64,000 nt of DNA. Origin: Rhynchopus euleeides (taxonomy: Eukaryota > Euglenozoa > Diplonemea > Diplonemida > Diplonemidae). The translations under genes and the position numbers were made by a program. Under the pieces are notes generated by a model, which saw only the letters and a program-made list of their open reading frames with translations, searched no databases and was not told the DNA's origin. Shown here piece by piece: positions 33,524-43,549 of this stretch. The stretch covers positions 1,054,001-1,118,000 of the forward strand of contig OY723311.1 in the NCBI GenBank assembly GCA_963210315.1. The letters are read 5' to 3'. How positions within the stretch are numbered: position 1 is the stretch's first letter; the number at the start of each line of letters is the position of its first letter.

Positions 33524-34981
33524 ATGAAGACTGCCCTGTCCCTGGCGCTGCTGGCGTGCAGCGGTGCGGCGATCGACTCTGAGGTGCTGAACCTCGCCCA
33601 GAAGTACAAGGGTGCTGACTTTCAGACGAACCGCTACACCCTGAAGAGTGGCCCCCCGGAGCAGGTCCACATTGCCTACGCGGGTAAGTCGGCCGATGGC
33701 TACCCGACTGGCATCAACGTGGCGTGGGTGTTTGCCGACAACACGGCTTGCTCCGTGAAGTACGGCAAGGACAAGGGGAGCCTGACAGAGACGGCGGCTG
33801 CTGGCCCTGGTGCCCGCTACCTGCACGAGGGCGGCTACCACTACAACGTGGACGTGCTGGGCCTGCCTGCCCTGACGAAGTACTACTACGCGGTGGAGTG
33901 CAAGGACCTCACCTCGGAGATGTACTCCTTCACCACCGCCGCCGACGGCGCGCTTCCCCGCCCCTTCAACATCAACATCTTCGGTGACATGGGGTACCTG
34001 GGCAGCGCTGAGCGCCCGATGTACGTCGACGTGGGTGGGCTCAAGAAGCACTGGTCTGCCGTGCCCACGCGTGCGATGCAGCAGAAGATGTACGAGTCGG
34101 GCCAGACGGACATGATGTGGATTGTTGGCGACGTCGGTTACGCGGACGACGCCTTCGCACACGACGTGGTGGGGGGGCTGTACGAGAAGGCCTACGACGG
34201 GTACATGAACTGGATGCAGAACATCACCGCCAACATCCCTTCGCACGTGTCGGTGGGCAACCACGAGTCGGAGTGCCACTCCCCCGAGTGCGTGCTGGAC
34301 GTCTTCCTCGGGGAGAAGCTGGCCAACTTCTCTGCGTACAACTCGCGCTTCCACATGCCCAGTAAGGTGTCGGGCGGCGTGATGAACATGTGGTACTCCT
34401 GGAACGTGGGCCCGGTCCACTTCATCTCCATCAACACGGAGACTGACTTCCCGGGTGCTGGCGAGGAGAAGAGGGGCGACAGTGACATCTTCCGCGCAGG
34501 CGGCTTCGGGCGCACCGGTGAGTACATGGCGTGGCTGGAGGCTGACCTGGAGCAGGCCCTGGCAGACAAGAAGAGCGGCAAGCGCCCGTTCATCGTGCTC
34601 GGGGGGCACAGGCCGTGCTGCCAGCCTGAGGTGCTCCTGTCCCTCCTCGACAAGTACGAGGTGGACTTCTTCATTGCCGGTCACAAGCACAGCTACGGGC
34701 GCTCCCTGAAGTCGTGCCAGAAGCCTGCCTGCCACGCGAAGACCACCACGCCCTACTCGCACAACACCACCCACGTCTACTGCGGCGGTGCCGGTAACGA
34801 GGAGATGGGCATCAACACCTCTGGCCCCGTGGCCAACTCCACGCAGGTCACCTTCGCCACGGACGAGCTGTCCACCGGCTGGCTCACCATCCAGAACAAC
34901 ACCGCTCTGCGGTGGCGCCTGGTCTCGTCGCAGGACGAGACCCGCATCCTGGACGAGTTCTGGCTGCACGCCTGGAACTGA
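33524..34981 (+). CDS. purple acid phosphatase, secreted
   Basis: A 485-residue binuclear metallophosphatase releasing phosphate from organic esters at acid pH, outside the cell or in an acidic compartment. Residues 1-16 are a signal peptide. An N-terminal fibronectin-like domain (about 45-140) precedes the catalytic domain with all five PAP blocks: GDMG (Asp155), GDVGY (Asp203, Tyr206), GNHE (Asn246, His247), GGH (His362) and GHKH (His387, His389). Several NxT/NxS sites fit secretion. Intronless. GNHE rather than GNHD is a common variant. The large transposon-filled region begins 0.2 kb downstream, so this is the last host gene before the 18-kb insertion zone. Confidence 0.95.
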   Translation: MKTALSLALLACSGAAIDSEVLNLAQKYKGADFQTNRYTLKSGPPEQVHIAYAGKSADGYPTGINVAWVFADNTACSVKYGKDKGSLTETAAAGPGARYLHEGGYHYNVDVLGLPALTKYYYAVECKDLTSEMYSFTTAADGALPRPFNINIFGDMGYLGSAERPMYVDVGGLKKHWSAVPTRAMQQKMYESGQTDMMWIVGDVGYADDAFAHDVVGGLYEKAYDGYMNWMQNITANIPSHVSVGNHESECHSPECVLDVFLGEKLANFSAYNSRFHMPSKVSGGVMNMWYSWNVGPVHFISINTETDFPGAGEEKRGDSDIFRAGGFGRTGEYMAWLEADLEQALADKKSGKRPFIVLGGHRPCCQPEVLLSLLDKYEVDFFIAGHKHSYGRSLKSCQKPACHAKTTTPYSHNTTHVYCGGAGNEEMGINTSGPVANSTQVTFATDELSTGWLTIQNNTALRWRLVSSQDETRILDEFWLHAWN

Positions 34982-35910
34982 TCTCAGGATCGCCTCCCCC
35001 CCTGCCCACGACCCCAGTTCGATGGGTGAGGTGGCTGAGTGGCCCGCTGCCCTCAGAAATCAACACGAGTGCTACCGCATGCCCCTCTCCCTCTCTCTTC
35101 CCACTCGCAGCAAATCCGTGTGTATGCCTCCAAAGTTTCATCCCTTCCCTCCGCGTATCCTTGCTGTACGTGGGCAAGCGTCTGCCTCCCCTCCGACTCG
35201 CCCAGGCCTGGGCGGGGAACGAGCCCTTTTTCCAGGTTTTTTGGGTCGGGGAACCAGGTTTTTTCTAAGAATTTTTACAAGGGAATTTTTGCTCGCCCCC
35301 CCACAGTTTCCAGGCGCGTGCCCGTCAGGCGGGACTTTTTCTCTGATTTCTCTCCGCGTCATCATTGACAGCTCTCGAGTGATGCCCAGAGATGCTTGCG
35401 GCAGAGAGTGCCCCTCATGCGCGTTACAGCTGAAAATGAATGAGGATCATCTGGCACTCGTTCTCATCGGGGGTTGTGCTCCGCAGGGACTCAATACACC
35501 TTGGCACTCTCGCAGGGCTGGACATGCCAGCAGCTGGAGGACAGTTACAAAGCTGCCCCCGACGCCACCCACCTGCTGGCCCCTTCAGGTCTGAAAGCCC
35601 AAAAGCTCCCGGGGATTTTGCAGTGGTGCGCACCATATTCAGCGCAGGGTGATCTCTTCGATTTTCCAAAACTGCTGGTTTACGGGTTTGGGGAACGGTC
35701 GTCGGCAGACCGTTGAAATGCCCGTGTTAGCAAGGCACACTCACGTTTCAGGTAGCGTGTCGCGTGTCACGCATGTCGCGAACGCGGCAAGTGTACCTCC
35801 CAGGTGGGGAAGCCCGACCTCCTGTCCGATGTCAGTCAGGCTTCGAAGAAGCGCTTCATGGATGCGGCGCTGACCCGGGGAAGTGAGATAAATGGACGGG
35901 CACACGCTAC

Positions 35911-35970
35911 ATGGGGGGTCTGGGGGGCGTGAGCCCCCCAGCCGCCGGAGGCCACGGTAGCGAACATCTG
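35911..35970 (+). repeat. GC-hairpin module, representative copy of eight
   Basis: The module reads GGTCTGGGGGGC, a 3-5 base loop, GCCCCCCAGCCGCCGG, then AGGCCACGGTAG and GAACATCTG. CTGGGGGGC and GCCCCCCAG pair as a hairpin. Other copies on + are 37421-37478, 37581-37639 and 38055-38113; on - they are 42299-42357, 43789-43847, 43961-44018 and 52166-52220. Members sit inside at least four element families (hAT-like A/B, Z, the GTAC-target element and W). Confidence 0.85.
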
Positions 35971-36309
35971 GCGAACGGACCAAGGCGAACGGTACACGGT
36001 GGACTCCAGCGGCCCTAGCGGGAGTCTGGGAGCGGGAGTCTGAGCGGGTGTCAAAGACTCCCGCTAGCGGGAGTCTATACTCCCGCTAGGGGGAGTCTGA
36101 CTCCCCCTAGCGGGAGTCTTTTCACCTATTTTCATCCATTTTTCCCATGATATAGTTACAGTCTACTGGCGTGGGGGGTAAAATCATGGTGGAAGAGGGA
36201 TGGGGAGGGGCTTGTTTTGCTTCTGTCAGTTTCCCCGGACTCTGGACTACCTACCTATCCTCCTGGTAGCGGCTACACCTGCGGAGGTGAGCGGTTAGAA
36301 TTTGAGGTG

Positions 36310-37176
36310 TCAAAGTGCGGCCATCGCCTGTCGTAGTTGTGTTACACCTTGGGCAAGACAAGCCATCCTGCAGGCCTCATCTTCTTCGTCAGAACTGTCA
36401 TCCCCCTCCTGCTGTGCGCGTTGGTCAAGCGTGCTCAAAGTCGCCTCGGATGACACGAATGGTGTGAAAGTCGCCCCCAGCGGGATTGGCATTTTGCACA
36501 AGCAGAGCGATAATTTGCGGTGTCCTTCGGGGAACCGGAACAGGAAGTAGGGCGCGCTGATGGGTTCAACGAAGTCCTGTGTGTTGCAGTGCACAAACCC
36601 CTTCTGCAGCTGTGTCAACTGTGTGCAAAGAACATACACAGCCAATCTATGAGCGTGTCGGGTGTGCAGACACGGACACAGGATGACTTCTCTATACCCG
36701 AGGATCCCGTCCTGCGACAGGTGCGCAACCTTCCAAGGCATGCCCGATGCGCGCCGCTTCTCTTCTGCCATCGCAAGATCTCTCTCGTAAGTTGCGGAGC
36801 TGGCGATTGTAACGGCATCTTTCTTGCGATGTCCGTTCTCTGCTTCTTCAAATTCGTCGTTGTTCTGCAGAGGCACTGCATCTTCTGGAGCCCACCAATG
36901 ATGGAGACTGTGTACGTAGGCATTGCGCGTTGATCCCTTTTCGGCATGCTCCATCAACCAGTGAAATATATGCCCTGAGATCCGAGCACGCAAGAAGGGA
37001 ATCCGGGCTGACTCATCCTTGCATCCCCAGAAGCGCCAGGGGATGTCTGCATACCGGAAATGCATGAGGTCTGCAAGGGAGACAAAGAGGTAGCGGAACA
37101 AGCCCTTGTAGGTGTGTCCTGTGACAGGCAAGCACGACCTTCCGGAACTAAGCACCTGTCCCATGCTGCGACACAT
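36310..37176 (-). CDS. hypothetical protein of the GTAC-target transposon
   Basis: A 288-residue open frame with plausible protein composition (HTYKGLFRYLF, DIPWRFWGC, HIFHWLMEHAEKG, then an acidic QEGDDSSDEEDE segment near the C terminus). I do not recognise a domain. The position inside the element and the same orientation as the two smaller frames upstream suggest it is part of the transposon's coding capacity, possibly split by introns or decay. The frame ends at 36310, just inside the left subterminal palindromes. Confidence 0.45.
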   Translation of the reverse strand: MCRSMGQVLSSGRSCLPVTGHTYKGLFRYLFVSLADLMHFRYADIPWRFWGCKDESARIPFLRARISGHIFHWLMEHAEKGSTRNAYVHSLHHWWAPEDAVPLQNNDEFEEAENGHRKKDAVTIASSATYERDLAMAEEKRRASGMPWKVAHLSQDGILGYREVILCPCLHTRHAHRLAVYVLCTQLTQLQKGFVHCNTQDFVEPISAPYFLFRFPEGHRKLSLCLCKMPIPLGATFTPFVSSEATLSTLDQRAQQEGDDSSDEEDEACRMACLAQGVTQLRQAMAAL

Positions 37177-37822
37177 TCAGTGCAAGGTTTGTACAGGTCT
37201 TGTCGAATATTTTTTTGTTGTCTCATCCAGCAGGGGTGGAGCTTGAAATATGGGGTTGCGGGCTGGATCGGGTCAGATCGGGTCAGCCAATTTTTTCTTA
37301 TGGGTTCCCCCCCGGTTCGTCTCAGAGATCAGTGCTCGGGCCCAGCCTCCCGCGAGGTACCGGAACCGATATGCAGCCCCGGACGCGCAAGGACTTGGTT
37401 ACAAGACAAACACATGCCGTAGGGGGGGTCTGGGAGGCGGAGCTCCCAGCCGCCGGAGGCCACGGTAGTGAACATCTGTGACTTGCGGGCGTACGGATTC
37501 TGTGTGAGTTGGCTGCGTCCTCCTGAGGATACTGAGATTCCCTGATGTAAAGGGCTTGGGTACAAGACAGGCACATGCCACAGGGGGGTCTGGGGGGCGG
37601 AGCCCCCCAGCCACCGGAGGCCACGGTAGTAAACGTCTGTTGCACGGTACGGGTTGGGCAGCTTCATTTGTCCTCTATTGTGACTGTTTGAGGCCTGTGC
37701 TCATGTCGCTGGGGTCACTTTGCTCACGAAACGCCTCCTGGTCACCTTGAGGCCCCAAGGCGAGGAGCCAACTTTTCCGGTTTTCCGAAAATCTATATTT
37801 TTTTTTCTTTTTACCCCTGACC

Positions 37823-39001
37823 CAGGGTATAAGATAGACTTTTTTTCTGGCGCCGTTTTCCGGTTTTTCTGGTTTTGAAAATTTTTCGCGCGCGCCTTCG
37901 GCGCGCGCGACCCGCGCAAACCCTCCCAGAATCTGAGAGGGCCCGGTGCCTGCGCGCGTCCTGTCGTACTGAGGCTGCTTGGTGGGGCAGGCGCAGCAGC
38001 TGCTTTGAAAGTTTGGACTCTCGGCCAAAAAAGGTCTGGTGCAATGTTTTTACGCAGGGGGGGTCTGGGGGGCGGAGCCCCCCAGCCGCCGGAGGCCACG
38101 GTAGTGAACATCTGTTCCCTACAGTCTGGATTCGCTTGTAAGTAGGAAGGCTTCGCTGTATCGCAGCCCGGCCAGCAGGAGATCACTGGTCCTTGAGGGT
38201 TCAACCTTCAGGGTGGAGGAGGACGGGGGAGCGACCACTCGTGATAGGTGTGCGTTGTGGGTGGAGTGGGTGCACGACAGAATGGCCAAAGGGTCCACGA
38301 GATCTCTGCACACATTCCGTTGTCGAGGAGATGGGCACCTAGCTGTGACGACAGGCAACAAACAAATCTCATCTGTTAGTTGCCCCCAATAGGCTTGGCG
38401 ACCTTCAAGACTGCTTGAAAGTCGTTCGTGTTCTCGTCTCAGCCCTCCAGACAAGCAGATCTGTCTCGAGTTGGTGGGCTGTCGCCATGTATTCGATGGC
38501 ACCGAGTGACGCTGCACAGAGGCAGACGACACGGTGAACTCCAGCGGAGGTTACCCTACCTCCGCTGGAGTACACCGTGTGTCTCCCATGAGTCTCAACT
38601 AGCGGGAGTCTTAGCGTAAATTAGCTGGAAAATAGACTCCCGTCTCCAGTACAGACTGCAGTCTTAGACTCCCTCTTAGACATGGTGGCTGGAGTCCACC
38701 ATGTGTGCACCTTCAAAACAGAAGAGACCTGCATGACGAGGGCATCACCACCCACCGGGCCACCCGCTAGGTCCATTTTTTCTTCTCCGCTTCTCTGCCT
38801 TCTTTGGACTATTTGAGCTCTGTGCGGATCACGATGGGGTCACTTTCTATTTTTTTATGGCGTTTTTTCTGACTGTTTTACTGTCCCAAAGTCACAAAAA
38901 AAACGCCGAAAATGAGATCGACCTTTTTTTTTTTCCAGAAAACCGGGAACCGGGAAACCCTGGTTTTGAAAACCGGAAAACCAGACCTATCTTATCCCCT
39001 G
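37823..39001 (-). mobile_element. hAT-like element Z, copy 1
   Basis: Ends are CAGGGTATAAGATAG and the complement of CAGGGGATAAGATAG, flanked by the exact 8-bp duplication CCCTGACC (37815-37822 and 39002-39009). A second copy in opposite orientation is at 51129-52453 and matches along its length, including the internal palindrome GGTGAACTCCAGCGGAGG. Interior frames are short and non-coding; a GC-hairpin module is at 38055-38113. Non-autonomous. Confidence 0.87.
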
Positions 39002-39041
39002 CCCTGACCTGATTTTTTGTGAGGGCCTGCAGAAAATCAGG

Positions 39042-39302
39042 TCAGCTGACCCGAAAAAACCCCCAAGCTCCACCCCTGTCATCCAGTACCCTGATCAGCC
39101 GCATGGCGAGCCCCTTGCAGTCATGGAGTGCTGGGGTGACGTAGCGGGCATTGGGAAGCACACCTGCCAAGAGGGAGGGGTAGCCAGCCTCTTTCATCTC
39201 AGAGAGAGTCAGGTGCGGGTATCGATGCACCTGTTGATACCAGCGTTCTTCTGGGATGTCGCACAGTGAGCATCGGTGCCCTCGCCCCCCGCATCGCCTC
39301 AT
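39042..39302 (-). other. small cysteine-containing frame of the GTAC-target transposon
   Basis: An 86-codon minus-strand frame with CSLCDIPEERWY and a later YVTPALHDCKGLAMRLIRVL segment. The Cys pair followed by a P-x-L-H motif is reminiscent of regions in several large eukaryotic transposon proteins, but the match is too short to name one. It lies between the H2B-like frame and the nested hAT-like element, whose insertion may have cut it. Confidence 0.3.
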
Positions 39303-39567
39303 TGTTGCCCACTGCTGATCTATACTCCCGCTAGCGGGAGTTGGACTCCCCCTAGTTGAGACTCCCGAAAAGGGTTAAACCCGGTAGTGGTACCCTACCC
39401 CCGCTGGAGTCCACCGTGCAAGGCCGGATCAGCCCACGGGTGGGTTTGAGGAAGAAATCTGGGGGGGCAAATTTTGCTGCGACTTCCGGTTTCACCCGGC
39501 CGAACTCCAGCATCTATCCAGACCCACGGTGCCAAGCCGTTCGCCCGTGTCGCGATCATTCGCGGCT

Positions 39568-39948
39568 TCAGGCTGCCCCCGACGACACGTTTGTATCCTG
39601 CACCTTGCCATACTTCGCCTCCACCTTGTATATGACGGAGAGCGCCCTCCTTCCGCATCGTTGCGACTTCCCTGACAGCGAACTTATCCATGTCAGGGAA
39701 GACATGGCGATGATTGCGTTGGCCACCTGGGTGCTGTGCTGGTGGAGCTCCTTGCTCAACACCGTTGCTAGGAGCCTTCTAATGGATCCCAGTGTCAGCA
39801 CACTGCCCCCTTTTTTAACAGGGAAGGCCGTGCAAAAATCATGCACAATGTTCGTCGCCTCCGCAGCCTCGGGACTCTCTGCGCTCTTCTTCTTCTTAAT
39901 CGACTTTGCCGCCGGCTTCGCTGCCGGCTTCGTTGTCGTCTTCCCCAT
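39568..39948 (-). CDS. histone H2B-like small protein inside a transposon
   Basis: A 126-residue protein with a Lys/Ala/Pro tail (TTTKPAAKPAAKSIKKKK) followed by a segment matching the H2B pattern from late helix 2 through the C-terminal helix: IVHDF, then LTLGSIRRLLATVLSKELHQ and His about 8 residues before an AI/AV step. Euglenozoan and other H2Bs read TL-x-x-RE-[IL]-x-x-A-V-R-L-V-L-P-x-[DE]-L-x-x-H here, so the similarity is in a diagnostic place, though with about two deletions. Residues expected for helix 1 are missing upstream; a weak match (SVIYKV, DTNVSS) appears downstream instead, as if permuted or by chance. It is encoded within the 35996-40220 element. Function unknown; it could be a captured host histone, a DNA-packaging transposon protein or a decayed gene. 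Confidence 0.4.
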   Translation of the reverse strand: MGKTTTKPAAKPAAKSIKKKKSAESPEAAEATNIVHDFCTAFPVKKGGSVLTLGSIRRLLATVLSKELHQHSTQVANAIIAMSSLTWISSLSGKSQRCGRRALSVIYKVEAKYGKVQDTNVSSGAA

Positions 39949-40483
39949 TTTTGTGAATCAGGTCTGCGAGCTGGGATGGGTGGAAACGTCCGTTTCGTTT
40001 GGTGTGGCTGTACTTCAGTGACGAGTGCCACATTGCATAGGTATCATGGGAAAAATGAGTGAAAATAGGTGAAAAGACTCCCGCTAGGGGGAGTCAGACT
40101 CCCCCTAGCGGGAGTATAGACTCCCGCTAGCGGGAGTCTATACTCCCGCTAGCGGGAGTTGGACTCCCCCTAGTTGAGACTCCCGAAAAGGGTTACCCTA
40201 CCCCCGCTGGAGTCCACCGTGTACGTGGGACAGACTTCCCTTCCATCCTTGTGCGCGCCCTGTCGACTGGGGAAAACTTAGAAAAAGTTTTTTCCTCTGC
40301 GAAACAACCTTAGAAAAAAATTCCCCTAACAAAATTCTTAGAAAAAAACTTTTTTTCCCCTTACAAAAATTCTTAGAAAAAAAGTTCAGAATCCTGAAAG
40401 TGGGGAACAAGCCCCCCAGTTAGGAACAGCCCTGGACTCGCCCCCCGCTTATTTTTTCACAGCACCGCGTGATTTTTCACATA

Positions 40484-41355
40484 CCGTATACGTAAATATT
40501 ATGGAACGTAAATATTATGGAACGGGCCCATTTTTGGCCGGTCCGTTCCATAATATTTACGTTCCAAAATAACCTACCTCTGCTACCAAGGTCCTGGGTA
40601 AGACGTTAAACTGCCTGGGGGGGCCGTCCCCGGACCATGACGGGTGCCTGCACCAGGAGTCTAGCACGGCCGTGGTCCAGGGCATGACCGAAAACTGCTT
40701 GGGTACCGAGGCTCCCCAGACCAGGAAGGGTGGAGACACCTGGAGTCTAAATAGTCACACCACGTCAGGCCAGACCTTCGCATTGCACTCCGCGAAGACT
40801 GCCACACAGCCGCGGGGCAGGTGTGCAGCCTGTGGAAAACCTCGTACAGAAAAGGGTCGGCGACCGCCCGCCCCCAGTCTGAGAGGCATCAGCCGAATCT
40901 CGGTGGAGGCGGGCACAAAACAAAAGGGAGAGTCGTCACTGTGCATATCAGCACGGTCCCGCCCTCTGTGCCAGACCAACACACCACCAAAGGAAAAGAG
41001 GAAGAGGCGACGTAAGGCAATGCCTCCGTGCGGCCAGGAGAACACGAAATAGCGACCCCCTCAACGGGGAATGCTACGAGCACGGCCAAAAATCGTTCAA
41101 AAATCGTTCAAATATTTACAGGGCCAGTTGGGGACTCGGTGGTGAGGGCGGCTTGCGTCAGGAATCGCGCGAAAAGTGCACGAGTAGGTCCCGTCAGGGA
41201 CTCTGTACGCCGTCCGATCACCTGGTCCAAGTCCCCGAGTCGCAGAAAGCCCTGTAAATATTATGGAACGAAAAAAATCTGGAACGCCAACCCACCAGCG
41301 TTCCATAATATTTACGTTCCATAATATTTACGTTCCAAAATATTTACGTATACGG
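40484..41355 (+). mobile_element. MITE, CCGTATACG family, copy 3 (interrupted)
   Basis: Flanked by TA (40482-40483, 41356-41357) with CCGTATACG ends. The left part (40484-about 40571) and right part (from about 41109) match the intact copy at 15494-15822, with about 537 bp inserted between them. Confidence 0.85.
40572..41108 (+). mobile_element. retroposon-like insertion in MITE copy 3
   Basis: This 537-bp insert interrupts the MITE at AAAATATTTACAG. It ends in two tandem copies of AAAAATCGTTC, a short 3' tandem tail of the kind left by non-LTR retrotransposons, and an A/T-rich few bases are repeated at the junction. A 126-codon frame (40672-41052) with RGRCAACGKPRTEKGRR and a basic KEKRKRRRK stretch runs through it. 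It is either the 3' end of a truncated LINE or a SINE-like element; no reverse transcriptase is visible. Confidence 0.5.
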
Positions 41356-43549
41356 TATTCTACTTCCCCAGCCCACTCCCTCTGCCTGTTGTGTGGTGGC
41401 GGACTCGCTTCTCACGCTGTGGCCTCTCGGGGGCACCGCGCGATGCCAGTTCGCTAATCCAAACTGCAGGCGTGCACGACAGGGGAGCGCCACCGCACCC
41501 CACCCCCCCCCCCCCCCCCTAGGGCAGTGATTAAATAAACGTTGAAAACGTTTAGCGTTTATAAACGTTTAGCGTTTTTCAGAATTCTGAGCGGAAATAA
41601 ACGTTCAGATAAACGCTTAATAAACGTTTCCCTGCAGGCTCTGCCACTGAGTCACTTTACATCATTAATTGCGCACCCGGACATTAATTGCACTGCACTC
41701 CAACACCGTTATAGTGCACTTAATTGCACTCCAGGTCACTTAATTGCACTGCGGGGCAGTTATGAAATGCACAGTGCAATTAGGTAATTGGGCCTCCTGA
41801 CCTGGCTGGGAGGCCCCCAGATTCGCCTTGAATCGGCTGGATTCGGCCCAGAATCCAGCAGCGGATGGCCTGTCGTGCTGTGCGATTAATGACCGGGATG
41901 TCGCAATTAACCCTCAACTGCACCCCGAGTCGGCCTCAATTGCACCTCGTGCACAGGCCGTTCGCTCGGGGCGAAGTTGGGCCCAACTTCGCTAAAAAAA
42001 TAAATCTTCAGATTTACTTCGTCCCAACTTCGCCCAACAACTTCGCCCAAGGGGACGAAGTTGGGATAAAAAAATTCTGGGCTCGGCCTCCACCCACCGA
42101 AGGGGGGGTGGGTGGTGAAAGAGCCCACGGGATCACGAGGCTCAGGGGATGGGGAATGCACGAGGAAGGAAGTGTCAGAAGGAGACCACAACGACCTTCC
42201 CCAAAGTACGATGTATTGCTCCGCCCAGACCCCCCCTGTGGCGTATGTCTGGTGCCCAATTCCTTTCAAGTTACATGAATCTGTCCATCCGCAATGAACA
42301 GATGTTCACTACCGTGGCCTCCGGCGGCTGGGGGGCTCCGCCCCCCAGACCCCCCTGGCAGCCGAACTGTGTGGCACAGCGGTCCCTACCAATCTACGGG
42401 CGTTTCGCTCATAAGCAAGGTTATTAGTGCCTCCGGAGGTACTGACAGCCTTGCCAGAAGTGCAGCGACCTGCTCTCTCAAGGAAAGGTAGCCAATGTGT
42501 ACCTCCCGAGGGGGCGCGAAGCGCCCCCGAGGGGCGCCTCCCTGTGGTTAAAAAAAATCTCAAAATCCCAAAAATCCCAAATAAAACTTCGTCCACCCCA
42601 CACGGGATCTGTGGACGATAGCGAACGGCCTGCTCGTGCAGGTAAAAAAAGGCCTCGGGCCTCCGGCCCTCGGACCGTTTTTTTACCTGCACTCCGGTGC
42701 AATTTCGGCCTCCGGTCGGGGTGCAGGTAATATACAAATACATCATGGCCAGCGCACCACACCCCAAATTCCAGGGCGGGGGGGCACCGCTGCGGTGAGG
42801 ACAGCAAGATGTCGAAGCGCAAGGTCGAAACCATCGGCGCTATTTCTGGCCACTTCTTGTACCCGTGCCTGCTGTACCAGGTGCCTGTTCCAGTCAGTTG
42901 CCTCCCATCAGAGGAGGCATCTGAGAGACTCTCGTATGGCGTCCCTGTGCCACATGATCACAAGTGAGGCACCACACCCGAGGACGCGCTCCCTGGCAAC
43001 GGATGCGCCGTGCCACAGACCCAGCTGCCGTAAGCTCCCAAGAACAGCGTCAAATGGGACGCGAACTGTACCATACTTCTCCCACAACTGTTCCTGGCGC
43101 GATTACCTCATATTGGCTTGCCTTTTGGCCTCTGGAGGGCACCGAGAAGCTGTTATGTTTCAGAACAATCAACGACAACAGTTCTTCTGTGCATCTGGCA
43201 GGTTGAGGTGTGCTTGCTCTGCTTGATGTGTCCTGTGGTGTGCAGCCCAGGTACAAGTTCTGTCCCAAAAATTTTGGTTGCTAAAAACGGCATGTCGGGG
43301 GCATACCACCCCCTGGGAGTGGGCGGAATTGAGTTTCCGGAGCATATTGGGCACTTTCTGCCACCAGAATCGTGTGGGAGTGTGTGAGGTCAGATTATGT
43401 GGGTGGGGTGCGGGCACAAGCTGCTTCGCTAAATAAACGCTAAACGTTTAGCGTTTATAAACGTTTACAGGGGGGGGTCAAATAAACGTACTTAGTTGAA
43501 TAGTAGTACTTAGCCGAATAGTAGTACTTATTTTTTTGGGGCTCTGGGG

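Larger units (their letters stand above)
35996..40220 (-). mobile_element. 4.2-kb DNA transposon with GTAC target duplication
   Basis: Ends are ACGGTGGACTCCAGCGG and its inverted complement, flanked by GTAC at 35992-35995 and 40221-40224. The homologous hAT-like copy B has the uninterrupted site CGAACGGTACGTGGG (minus strand of about 43754-43768), proving both the boundaries and the 4-bp duplication. Subterminal arrays of CTCCCGCTAGCGGGAG palindromes occupy 36050-36118 and 40075-40165. Minus-strand frames at 39568-39948, 39042-39302 and 36310-37176 may be its genes. A hAT-like element (37823-39001) is nested within. Superfamily not recognised. Confidence 0.85.
35203..40434 (+). mobile_element. 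hAT-like non-autonomous element, copy A (interrupted)
   Basis: The element starts CAGGCCTGGGCGGGG and ends GGAACAGCCCTG, so the ends read CAGGSCTG inward on both sides, and it is flanked by the 8-bp duplication GACTCGCC (35195-35202 and 40435-40442). An 8-bp duplication with CAGG termini is the hAT pattern. Its own sequence is 35203-35995 plus 40225-40434; a 4.2-kb element at 35996-40220 sits inside. A clean copy in reverse orientation is at 43550-44751. I see no transposase in the element's own sequence. Confidence 0.88.

Noticed and set aside
33326-34969. 547-codon minus-strand frame
   Set aside because: Antisense shadow of the purple acid phosphatase.
37300-37660. tRNA or other structured RNA gene in the GC-hairpin region
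   Set aside because: The hairpin is strong but there is no cloverleaf or known RNA signature; it is better treated as a repeat module.
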